A program made the position numbers and the translations under genes. Shown here in pieces: positions 1-5,397 of a stretch of DNA of 5,397 nt. The first letter of the stretch is position 1; each line of letters starts with the position of its first letter. Source of the stretch: Snodgrassella alvi_G (lineage in GTDB: Bacteria; Pseudomonadota; Gammaproteobacteria; Burkholderiales; Neisseriaceae); NCBI GenBank assembly GCA_946478525.1, contig CAMLCH010000050.1:1-5397 (forward strand), written 5' to 3'. The notes under the pieces were generated by a model. It saw nothing but the letters and a program-made list of their open reading frames with translations. It was not told the DNA's origin and searched no databases.

Positions 1-132
1 TAACAATTAATCATATATAATTATATTGTTAAGTATAGTGTAAATTTTATATATTTAATTCAGTATTTTTTAATTTTTTGTTATATAGTGTTAATTTATT
101 ATTTTTAATACAATTGCATATATTGGAGTGAA
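1..132. other. AT-rich leader upstream of the HlyC-like gene
   Basis: This stretch is almost entirely A and T and holds no credible reading frame. At its very start, TAACAAT (1-7) and ATTGTTA (25-31) form an inverted repeat with a 17-base loop, which could be the base of an A/T hairpin or an operator. It sits at the window edge, so its relation to the preceding gene is unknown. A TACAAT hexamer at 109-114 resembles a -10 box but has no good -35 partner, and the DNA is so AT-rich that such matches are expected by chance. The Shine-Dalgarno-like GGAG at 125-128 belongs to the next gene. Confidence 0.5.
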
Positions 133-609
133 ATGTCAGCTCATCTACAAGAGTCAATCAAAGTAATAGCGCCAAGTATATTTCCGCATGCTACTTGGAA
201 TGATGCTGAGGTACTAGGTGCTATGGTTTGGTTGTGGAATAAAAATTCTGATTATCAAAAGTCTGCATTGGATTGTGTATTAGGAGTTTTATTACCCATC
301 ATAAAATCCAGAAATTTTATTTTAGTAATAAATAAAAACAAACCAATAGGTTATATGAATTGGGCATATTTTGATAATGCTGAAGAAAAATCATATTTAA
401 ATCAAACTAATGATTATTTATCTTTTGTGCAATGTTTTCAGGCAGATCAGACAAAAAAATTATGGATATTAACTTTTTTTTGTCCATTCGGTTTAGAAAA
501 TGCTTTATTAATGAAAACTATATGTAAAAAAGTATTGAAAAATTATTTATGTTATTACGGATATCATAAATCAAAAACTGCAACTGTTGTAAGAAAAATC
601 CAATGTTAA
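133..609 (+). CDS. RTX toxin-activating lysine acyltransferase (HlyC) family protein lacking the catalytic residues
   Basis: HlyC-family proteins move a fatty acyl group from acyl-ACP to internal lysines of an RTX protoxin in the cytoplasm, which makes the toxin active. This 158-residue protein aligns with HlyC from memory over residues 28-120: LGAMVWLW (28-35), the LP pair (54-55), NWA (76-78, HlyC SWA), YLN (88-90), W111 and CPFG (117-120). The stretch from 28 to 91 aligns without gaps at an offset of 18. At that offset catalytic His23 falls on Tyr41, and Asp92, anchored by the PFG motif, falls on Thr114. HlyC Asn34 falls on Val52. The fold therefore looks retained while the known catalytic pair is lost. 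Length is close to the usual 165-170 residues, with about 18 extra residues at the N terminus. The ATG is supported by GGAG four bases upstream. GC is about 27%, below the autotransporter gene. No RTX toxin, HlyB or HlyD gene lies in the window. Family membership is secure; activity and substrate are unknown. Confidence 0.82.
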   Translation: MSAHLQESIKVIAPSIFPHATWNDAEVLGAMVWLWNKNSDYQKSALDCVLGVLLPIIKSRNFILVINKNKPIGYMNWAYFDNAEEKSYLNQTNDYLSFVQCFQADQTKKLWILTFFCPFGLENALLMKTICKKVLKNYLCYYGYHKSKTATVVRKIQC

Positions 610-612
610 TAA

Positions 613-652
613 AAGTATTGCAAGTATTTGATTTATATAAGTAAATTATAAT
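613..652 (+). promoter_or_regulatory. Candidate promoter region of the autotransporter gene
   Basis: A perfect TATAAT hexamer lies at 647-652, about 75 bases before the autotransporter start codon. No good -35 hexamer stands at 16-18 bases: TTGATT at 628-633 is only 13 bases away, and the correctly spaced positions read TATTTG or GTATTT. The missing -35 could mean dependence on an activator. The heptamer AAGTATT occurs twice at nine-base spacing (613-619 and 622-628), where an activator or -35 contact would lie. In DNA this rich in A and T a TATAAT can occur by chance. No intrinsic terminator separates the HlyC-like gene from this site, so read-through transcription is also possible. Confidence 0.35.
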
Positions 653-726
653 GAACTAATTTTAAACTCACAAATAATAGTTATAAGATCAAAGTGAATT
701 TCATCACTGACTAAGAGGAAATAATC

Positions 727-3700
727 ATGAATAAAATATACCAAATAAAATTTAATAAATTTACCGGTACTACAGTAGTTTGTTCTGAGTTAGTTAAACG
801 TGCATGTAAAGCTACGGTTACTGTTTCAGTATTAGCCGCATCAAGCACTGCTTTTGCATTGGATTGTACAGCTAATACTAATGGGTCATATTTATCTGGT
901 GTCACCGATCCGAGTTGTAATAATATTAATTCAGCTACAGTCAATCAGTCTGGTAATGCCGAATTTTATATTCTCACCAGAAGTAAACTGCATGAATCAC
1001 TAACGGTTGGTGATACAATTTTAACAGCCAATGTTAATGGTAATTACACTGGTTTGGGCAATCAATATGCTTCTGGTAATCATGGAGTCAAAATCAATGC
1101 CGGTAATTTAAATTTTACTATTAAAGGTAATGGTGATATTCAAGGGATATTAACTTCCCAGAATGTTGATATAAATGCTAAAAATGTAACTTTGAATATT
1201 ACAGACGAATACACCAAAGGTAAAAATTCAAGTGGGGGTGTTGCTTCTTATGGCATATTAACTGGTTCAGCGGTCAGTGCAGGTGAAAATGCGACATATA
1301 ATGGTAAATATTCAACAGTTACAGTTGATAAATTAACAATTAATCAAACTACTAAGGGCGGTAAAGTTAGCCCGGTATTAAATAATGGTATCCGGGCGAT
1401 TCAAGGAGCTTACAATAATTCTGGTGATGGATCAGCTGGTAAAGTTGTCGTGAATGATGACTTAGATATAACACTAACCGGTAACCGTTCAGTCGGTATT
1501 TATGTTTCAGGTAATCGTACTAATCATGGCGCTGCCGAAGATGTGGGTGCTGATGGACAACTGACACCAATCGTTGTGCTAAACGGAAAAAACAACAAAA
1601 TTACGCTTAACAAGGGCAGTGACTCTTCTCTCACTCAGTGGGATAGTACTGCAATTAAGTTAGGTAAAACACGTGATACTGGTGAAGGTGCCGGTATTCT
1701 GGAATCACACGGTGGATTAACCATTGATACTACTAATGCTTTGAATGGTGGTGGTATTAAAATGGTACGCAATTCTCTGTTAAAAGCTGATTACGAAGAT
1801 AGCGCCACTACCATCACTACCAATGGCTACGCGCTGGAAATCGGTACTCACGATGATGCCACCAGTAGTGGCAAATATGAGCAGGCCGCTTCGCATGGCG
1901 TTCGCGCAAGTTTTAAAGATGCTGTATTTTCTACAACTGGTACGAGTGCTGATCCCACCATCAGGGGTTCGGTTGGTCGTAAAGATTTAATTTTTGTTGA
2001 TCAGGGACAGGTAGATACGATTTTATCTTTTTCCGGAGATAATACAAACCTGACTGCCAATGATAATGGCTATATTGTTAACGTTAGTGGTAATTATACT
2101 GCACCAAATTATGTTTTTTATTCTAATACTTATGACGATCAGGGTGTTGAACAAGGACATGATGCTTTTGAAGCTTCTTCAGTCACATTCAATGCTACAG
2201 GCAAAGGCAGCATGACCGGACTGGTATCTAAAGGTGCAGTTAAAACTGAAGAAGGAGAAAAGTTAGATGAAAGTGTTAAACCAGTCTTGAATGTCAATCT
2301 GGATGGAGGTTTTACATGGAATTTAAAGAAAAATGGTTCAGAAAATACCGCAAAATTTGATAAACTGCATTTAACAAACGGAGCAGTAGTTAATGCAGCC
2401 TATGATGATGCAGGTAATAATAATTTTATTTTAGATGGTAATGTTGTAAACGACGGTGGTATTATCAATTTGGATAATCACTCTCACGCTCAGTACACTG
2501 ACAGTTTAACGATAAGCGGAAATTATTCAGCTTCTGGTGACGCAATAGTGAAGATGAATACCCTTTGGAATGCTCCGGGTGATCTTAATGGTTCTAATTC
2601 TGAGTCTGATGTGTTAAGAATTATTGGTTCTGCTTCAGGTGTAACTCGCGTTATTCCTGTTAATGCAGATGGAACAGAAAAAATTATCGATGGTAATGTT
2701 AAACAAGTAACTTCTGTTATTAATACTGTTCCGGTAGTTTACGTTGGCACACATAGCGAAGAAAATGCCTTTATAGGTGAGGCTGAAACTTCTGGTGCTA
2801 CTACAGTACAGTTGGGTAAACGTACAGCGCAAAATGGTGATCAGTACTATTGGACTATGGAGGCAGAGGAACCAGTTGACCCACTAAATCCCGATAAATT
2901 AAAGCCTGGAAAGAAACCTATTTATTCTAATGCAGTAGCCGGTTATGTTGCTATTCCTCATATCAATCAGGAACAAGGTTTTGTTAGTATTGGTACCTTG
3001 CATGAACGTCGTGGTGAATATCTAAATACCGATACTGATAATTGTTCAACATGTGAAGCTAAGCCAGGTAGATTTGCTAATAATCGTACATGGGGCAGAG
3101 TATTCGGTAAACATGTAAAACAAGATGGTAAAGATCGGCTGAATTTAGACACTGATATTGCTGGTATTCAGATTGGTCATGATTTCCTCAATAGATTTAA
3201 TGATGATGGTAGTCATAATCATACCGGTGCATATATTGCTTATAGTAGGGCAAGCACAGATTTTTCTGATGAATATCGGGCAGTAAATGGTCTGATTGCT
3301 GATGACAAATATACCGGTAAAGGCAAGTCTAATGCGATTAGCTTAGGCGTTACTAATACTTTCTATTTGCCCAATGACAGCTATGTGGATTTAGTAGGGC
3401 AGGTATCTTATCTGCGCAATAAATATGAAGCACGAAATGGAAATAACCCAGATAGCCAAGATGGATGGGGATTAGCGCTTTCAGCAGAAGCAGGGAAAGC
3501 ATTTGAGTTAAGTAAGACTGTTTCCGGCAGCTGGAAAATTGAACCTCAGGCACAACTGATTTATCAATATGTTAATCTGGATAGTTTCAATGATAAATAT
3601 CGTCATGTTGATCAGAATGGTCAAAATTCATTGCGTGGCAGAGTAGGTGTTCGCTTCGGTTATGATAACTTCAATGCTGCTAACTCTAAACCAGCAATTT

Positions 3701-3933
3701 TCTATGCTGTCGGTAATGTATGGCATGACTTTATTAATCCCAGCAGTGTTGACGTAGGTAAGGATAGTCTTCGTGAAAAATACGCCAAAACATGGGGTGA
3801 AGTCGGTCTAGGTCTCAAAGTTGCCATGCAAAAAAATAGTTTTATTTACGGTGACGTCCGCTATGAGCACGATTTTGGCAGTACCAAACGGGAAGGTTAT
3901 CGTGGCAGCTTATCCTTTGAGCATAGATGGTGA
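727..3933 (+). CDS. Type Va autotransporter, probable surface adhesin
   Basis: This 1068-residue outer-membrane protein secretes its own N-terminal passenger through a C-terminal barrel. Residues 1-44 form an extended signal peptide: an ESPR beginning MNKIYQIKFNK with VVCSEL at 17-22, then a hydrophobic core ending TAFA before Leu45. The passenger (about 45-710) is rich in Asn, Gly, Thr and Ser with short beta repeats, as expected of a beta-helix. I see no protease or lipase motif, so an adhesin or biofilm role is inferred. Residues about 590-645 (SLTISGNY, LWNAPGD, SESDVL) resemble the autochaperone segment of pertactin/AIDA-type proteins. A Pro/Lys-rich linker (about 715-733) precedes the pore helix (735-765, NAVAGYV to HERRGEY). 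The barrel starts near RTWGRVFGKH (787-796) and ends in FEHRW with terminal Trp. Cysteines pair up at 47/64 and as CSTC at 773-776. AAGAGG seven to eight bases upstream supports the start. Stops are tandem TGA TAA. Bases 1801-1980 are much richer in GC than their flanks. Confidence 0.93.
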   Translation: MNKIYQIKFNKFTGTTVVCSELVKRACKATVTVSVLAASSTAFALDCTANTNGSYLSGVTDPSCNNINSATVNQSGNAEFYILTRSKLHESLTVGDTILTANVNGNYTGLGNQYASGNHGVKINAGNLNFTIKGNGDIQGILTSQNVDINAKNVTLNITDEYTKGKNSSGGVASYGILTGSAVSAGENATYNGKYSTVTVDKLTINQTTKGGKVSPVLNNGIRAIQGAYNNSGDGSAGKVVVNDDLDITLTGNRSVGIYVSGNRTNHGAAEDVGADGQLTPIVVLNGKNNKITLNKGSDSSLTQWDSTAIKLGKTRDTGEGAGILESHGGLTIDTTNALNGGGIKMVRNSLLKADYEDSATTITTNGYALEIGTHDDATSSGKYEQAASHGVRASFKDAVFSTTGTSADPTIRGSVGRKDLIFVDQGQVDTILSFSGDNTNLTANDNGYIVNVSGNYTAPNYVFYSNTYDDQGVEQGHDAFEASSVTFNATGKGSMTGLVSKGAVKTEEGEKLDESVKPVLNVNLDGGFTWNLKKNGSENTAKFDKLHLTNGAVVNAAYDDAGNNNFILDGNVVNDGGIINLDNHSHAQYTDSLTISGNYSASGDAIVKMNTLWNAPGDLNGSNSESDVLRIIGSASGVTRVIPVNADGTEKIIDGNVKQVTSVINTVPVVYVGTHSEENAFIGEAETSGATTVQLGKRTAQNGDQYYWTMEAEEPVDPLNPDKLKPGKKPIYSNAVAGYVAIPHINQEQGFVSIGTLHERRGEYLNTDTDNCSTCEAKPGRFANNRTWGRVFGKHVKQDGKDRLNLDTDIAGIQIGHDFLNRFNDDGSHNHTGAYIAYSRASTDFSDEYRAVNGLIADDKYTGKGKSNAISLGVTNTFYLPNDSYVDLVGQVSYLRNKYEARNGNNPDSQDGWGLALSAEAGKAFELSKTVSGSWKIEPQAQLIYQYVNLDSFNDKYRHVDQNGQNSLRGRVGVRFGYDNFNAANSKPAIFYAVGNVWHDFINPSSVDVGKDSLREKYAKTWGEVGLGLKVAMQKNSFIYGDVRYEHDFGSTKREGYRGSLSFEHRW

Positions 3934-3939
3934 TAACGA

Positions 3940-3963
3940 CTGATATTACGGTCCTGATATCAG
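3940..3963 (+). repeat. Short hairpin just after the autotransporter stop codons
   Basis: CTGATAT (3940-3946) and ATATCAG (3957-3963) are exact reverse complements around a ten-base loop. The stem starts six bases after the stop codons and is not followed by a T run, so it is not a terminator by itself. It may stabilise the mRNA end ahead of the strong terminator downstream, or it may be chance. Confidence 0.35.
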
Positions 3964-3990
3964 CTTAGGAAAGTATCTATTGATGGAACT

Positions 3991-4031
3991 AAATCTATGG
4001 TCAGAAAATTCAACTGACCATAGATTTTTTT
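3991..4031 (+). terminator. Rho-independent terminator of the autotransporter gene
   Basis: A perfect 14-base-pair stem is formed by 3991-4004 and 4014-4027 with a nine-base loop (AAAATTCAA, 4005-4013). The 3' arm runs straight into an uninterrupted T run ending at 4031. It lies about 58 bases after the autotransporter stop and ends that transcript. The A run before the stem is only three bases, so it should work poorly in the opposite direction. Confidence 0.92.
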
Positions 4032-4492
4032 GATTCAGTATAAATAAAAAATTTTATAGATAAATAAGTTTATTTTTCAGTAGTAATTTTTTTTACCTAA
4101 CAAGCATATTATGCTAACAAATTGTTTTTAAATTAAATATTATTTTATATGTTACGTTATATGAACAATAATTAAAAAGTAAAGATAAAATTCAGATTTA
4201 TTAGAGATTCAGTTTATTCAGAATACTTTTTATAGATCAAAATATGGTAAACAATGAAATTTTTATCCAATAGATTAGTTTGAAATAATAAATCAACTTC
4301 ATAAACAGTAATTGATGACTAAATAAAACTTAATATAAATCTGAATAAATATATCAATCGGAAATATAGGTAAATAAAATTATTAACTTTTAATACGATT
4401 CTCTTAAAAAAGTTACTTTAAGTGATTTTATAAAAATTGTATTCATATTTGCAGCTTGTTATATAAGAAAACAATAAATTTGATCATTATCT

Positions 4493-4506
4493 ATTGCGAT
4501 CGCAAT
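4493..4506. repeat. 14-base perfect palindrome centred on GCGATCGC
   Basis: The sequence ATTGCGATCGCAAT is perfectly self-complementary with no loop. Its GC-rich eight-base core stands out in flanks that are mostly A and T. A dimeric regulator operator or a methylation-linked site (it contains GATC) are possibilities, but no gene start lies close by. Function unknown. Confidence 0.5.
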
Positions 4507-4609
4507 TTATCAATTGGTATTTTTGTGTTTAAGCTATTTAAAAAAAACAAAACTATTTATTAGATTATTAATTCTGATCTGATTCAGTTCAAATTTTTAA
4601 TTATCTCAA

Positions 4610-4632
4610 TCTGGCACGATAAAATGCCTAGA
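4610..4632. repeat. Bulged hairpin in the intergenic region
   Basis: TCTGGCA (4610-4616) pairs with TGCC-T-AGA (4625-4632) through seven base pairs with one bulged T at 4629 and an eight-base loop (4617-4624). It is the most GC-rich stem in the spacer apart from the palindrome. There is no strong T run on either strand, so terminator function is doubtful. It could be part of a small RNA or chance. Confidence 0.3.
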
Positions 4633-4981
4633 CTTTATTGATTAATATAGTTGGTAAATCTTTAATATTAGCTGAATATTTTTGGATTCAAGGATTGTAT
4701 GAATTGTTTTACAGTCTCTGTTTGCTTGTTTCGTTTATTATAGATGTGGTTATTTTTCTGTATACAAAACCTTAATTTTCATTTTTTTTGAGAATAGGGT
4801 AATAAAACAATTAAATGCGTATAGTAAAAATAATACAACAATAATTAAATTGGCGACTACCCTGCATTAAATAGTGAAGAGCAAATCTTAAACAAAAGGT
4901 TGGATTGATGGTAATTGATGGCTTAGAGCTAGTAGATAATGAATCAATAATTTCTAGCGGAAAGATACGATTATTTTAAAC

Positions 4982-4999
4982 AAGATTAATATCAATCTT
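4982..4999 (-). terminator. Weak candidate terminator of the tRNA operon
   Basis: AAGATT (4982-4987) and AATCTT (4994-4999) form a six-base-pair stem with a six-base loop, ten bases beyond the 3' end of tRNA-Leu. On the minus strand the stem is followed by G then TTT and mixed A/T. The stem has a single G-C pair and the T tract is short, so it is weak for an intrinsic terminator. Position is the main argument. Confidence 0.3.
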
Positions 5000-5008
5000 T
5001 TAGGTAGG

Positions 5009-5099
5009 TGGTGCCCGGAGCCGGAATCGAACCGGCACGGCCGTTTTAAAAGCCGACGGATTTTAAGTCCGTTGTGTCTACCTATTTCACCACCCGGGC
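5009..5099 (-). tRNA. tRNA-Leu(UAA)
   Basis: A full 91-base class II tRNA with encoded CCA (5009-5011) and discriminator A73. The acceptor stem GCCCGGG pairs with TCCGGGC, with one G-U pair at its base. The anticodon loop CTTAAAA carries UAA (5063-5065 on the plus strand), which reads UUA and UUG. A long variable arm (CGGC, A/T loop, GCCG type) marks it as leucine class. The T arm is canonical: GCCGG, TTCGATT, CCGGC. It is the last gene of the minus-strand cluster, matching leuZ in the proteobacterial glyW-cysT-leuZ order. Its 3' end faces the AT-rich accessory region, a frequent integration target for mobile elements. Confidence 0.97.
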
Positions 5100-5133
5100 A
5101 TTACTTAATGTTTCAGGATGTTAAGCCTAAAAC

Positions 5134-5208
5134 TGGAGGCGGGGGCACGGATTTAAACCGGCCTACGCAGCTTTGCACACTGCGGCATAGTCACTCTGCC
5201 ACCCCGCC
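5134..5208 (-). tRNA. Divergent second tRNA-Cys(GCA)
   Basis: A 75-base tRNA-Cys-like gene with encoded CCA (5134-5136), discriminator U73 and anticodon GCA (5174-5176 on the plus strand), placed 22 bases downstream of the canonical tRNA-Cys. By hand alignment it differs from that copy at about 19 positions, including one inserted base in the 3' strand of the T arm. Most stem changes keep pairing: 7-66 goes from A-U to G-C, 29-41 from G-C to A-U, 27-43 from G-U to G-C. The D loop has GA in place of G18G19, and the T loop is TTTAAAT instead of TTCGATT, so the elbow pair would be A19-U56 rather than G19-C56. Position 32 is G rather than C. The 15-48 contact becomes G-G. The T stem closes as GCCGG with CCG-U-GC around a bulged U. 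It is either a specialised cysteine tRNA or a pseudogene held in an operon. Confidence 0.8.
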
Positions 5209-5230
5209 ATAAAACTCATACAACCATATC

Positions 5231-5304
5231 TGGAGGCGGGAGTCGGAATCGAACCGGCGTCCACGGATTTGCAGTCCGCTGCATGACCACTCTGCCATCC
5301 CGCC
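5231..5304 (-). tRNA. tRNA-Cys(GCA), canonical copy
   Basis: A 74-base tRNA with encoded CCA (5231-5233), discriminator U73 as required by cysteinyl-tRNA synthetase, and anticodon GCA (5270-5272 on the plus strand) in the loop CTGCAAA. The acceptor stem is a perfect GGCGGGA/TCCCGCC. The D loop has G18G19 and the T loop is a standard TTCGATT. The T stem GCCGG/CCGAC contains one C-A mismatch at 50-64, which the divergent neighbour repairs. It should supply the normal cysteine decoding of UGU and UGC, and it lies between tRNA-Gly and the variant copy. Confidence 0.97.
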
Positions 5305-5342
5305 ATTCGTACTTTTCAGTCGGGTAGAGTAACTAATGACTC

Positions 5343-5397
5343 TGGAGCGGGAAACGAGTCTCGAACTCGCGACCTCAACCTTGGCAAGGTTGCGCTC
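5343..5397 (-). tRNA. tRNA-Gly(GCC), 5' part beyond the window
   Basis: The 3' 55 bases of a tRNA are present: CCA (5343-5345), discriminator U, acceptor strand TTCCCGC, T arm CGAGT/ACTCG with loop TCGAG-type bases, and an anticodon arm CAACC/GGTTG with loop TTGCCAA. The anticodon is GCC (5383-5385 on the plus strand), reading GGU and GGC. The acceptor 5' strand and most of the D arm lie past base 5397, as must the promoter of the whole cluster. It is the first recognisable gene of the Gly-Cys-Cys-Leu transcript. Confidence 0.95.

Larger units (their letters stand above)
4032..5008. other. Gene-free AT-rich region between the terminator and the tRNA cluster
   Basis: About 980 bases, with GC near 15% in parts (for example 4141-4200). 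No frame on either strand gives a convincing gene, and stop codons are dense throughout. Items that stand out are a 14-base palindrome at 4493-4506, a bulged hairpin at 4610-4632, and a weak hairpin just past tRNA-Leu at 4982-4999. A 23-codon frame at 4908-4979 (+) has an AAAGG seven to eight bases upstream, but nothing else supports it. The region could be decayed accessory DNA or a spacer holding an unrecognised small RNA. Confidence 0.6.

Noticed and set aside
437..445. TTCAGGCAG, resembling the reverse complement of a Neisseriaceae DNA uptake sequence
   Set aside because: Only 9 of 12 bases fit one known dialect (AGGCTGCCTGAA), and it occurs once inside a coding sequence. It does not prove an uptake signal or the family.
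711..944. Minus-strand open frame overlapping the autotransporter start
   Set aside because: It lies within the coding region and leader of the well-supported autotransporter, with no recognisable protein features. The other minus-strand frames at 2635-2832, 2967-3152 and 3353-3553 are rejected for the same reason.
4190..4346. Twelve-base inverted repeat (4190-4201 and 4335-4346) that might bound a mobile element
   Set aside because: A match of this length is expected about once by chance in a kilobase this rich in A and T. No transposase or target duplication accompanies it.
4908..4979. A 23-codon frame starting ATG with AAAGG upstream
   Set aside because: It is too short to distinguish from chance. 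The product has no recognisable feature, and no promoter or conservation evidence is available.
5134..5208. The variant tRNA as a suppressor or selenocysteine tRNA
   Set aside because: The anticodon reads GCA by either folding of the anticodon arm, not UCA or another stop-reading triplet, and the length is that of an ordinary class I tRNA.
1..5397. CRISPR array, insertion sequence or rRNA
   Set aside because: No regularly spaced repeats, transposase-like protein or rRNA segment was seen on either strand.

Overview
The window is an AT-rich bacterial accessory region joined to a conserved tRNA cluster. The sequence fits a Gram-negative proteobacterium with an outer membrane, because it carries a classical type Va autotransporter with an ESPR-type extended signal peptide. 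The tRNA order Gly(GCC)-Cys(GCA)-Leu(UAA) is the familiar proteobacterial glyW-cysT-leuZ arrangement. From memory, the protein style and the form of the tRNA-Cys suggest a Neisseriaceae member such as the bee-gut genus Snodgrassella. Low-GC Orbaceae (Gilliamella, Frischella) remain possible. No search was run, so the taxonomy is inference.

Layout. Bases 1-132 are an AT-rich leader with no gene. Bases 133-609 (+) encode a small protein of the RTX-toxin-activating acyltransferase (HlyC) family. It keeps the structural signature of the family but lacks the residues aligned with HlyC catalytic His23 and Asp92. A 117-base gap with a TATAAT box follows. Bases 727-3933 (+) encode a 1068-residue autotransporter: ESPR signal peptide, beta-helix-like passenger, autochaperone-like segment, linker helix and a C-terminal 12-stranded barrel ending in Trp. 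It ends in tandem stops and is followed by a strong intrinsic terminator at 3991-4031. Bases 4032-5008 are about 980 bases of very AT-rich DNA in which I see no convincing gene. Bases 5009-5397 hold, on the minus strand, tRNA-Leu(UAA), a divergent second tRNA-Cys(GCA), a canonical tRNA-Cys(GCA), and a tRNA-Gly(GCC) cut by the window edge. The order of transcription is Gly, Cys, Cys variant, Leu.

The two protein genes are probably surface or host-interaction genes placed downstream of a tRNA operon, a common location for accessory DNA. There is no RTX structural toxin or type I secretion gene here, so the HlyC-like gene is an orphan within the window. The strongest signals are the divergent tRNA-Cys, which carries many pair-preserving substitutions including an apparent A19-U56 elbow pair in place of G19-C56, and the active-site loss in the HlyC homologue.
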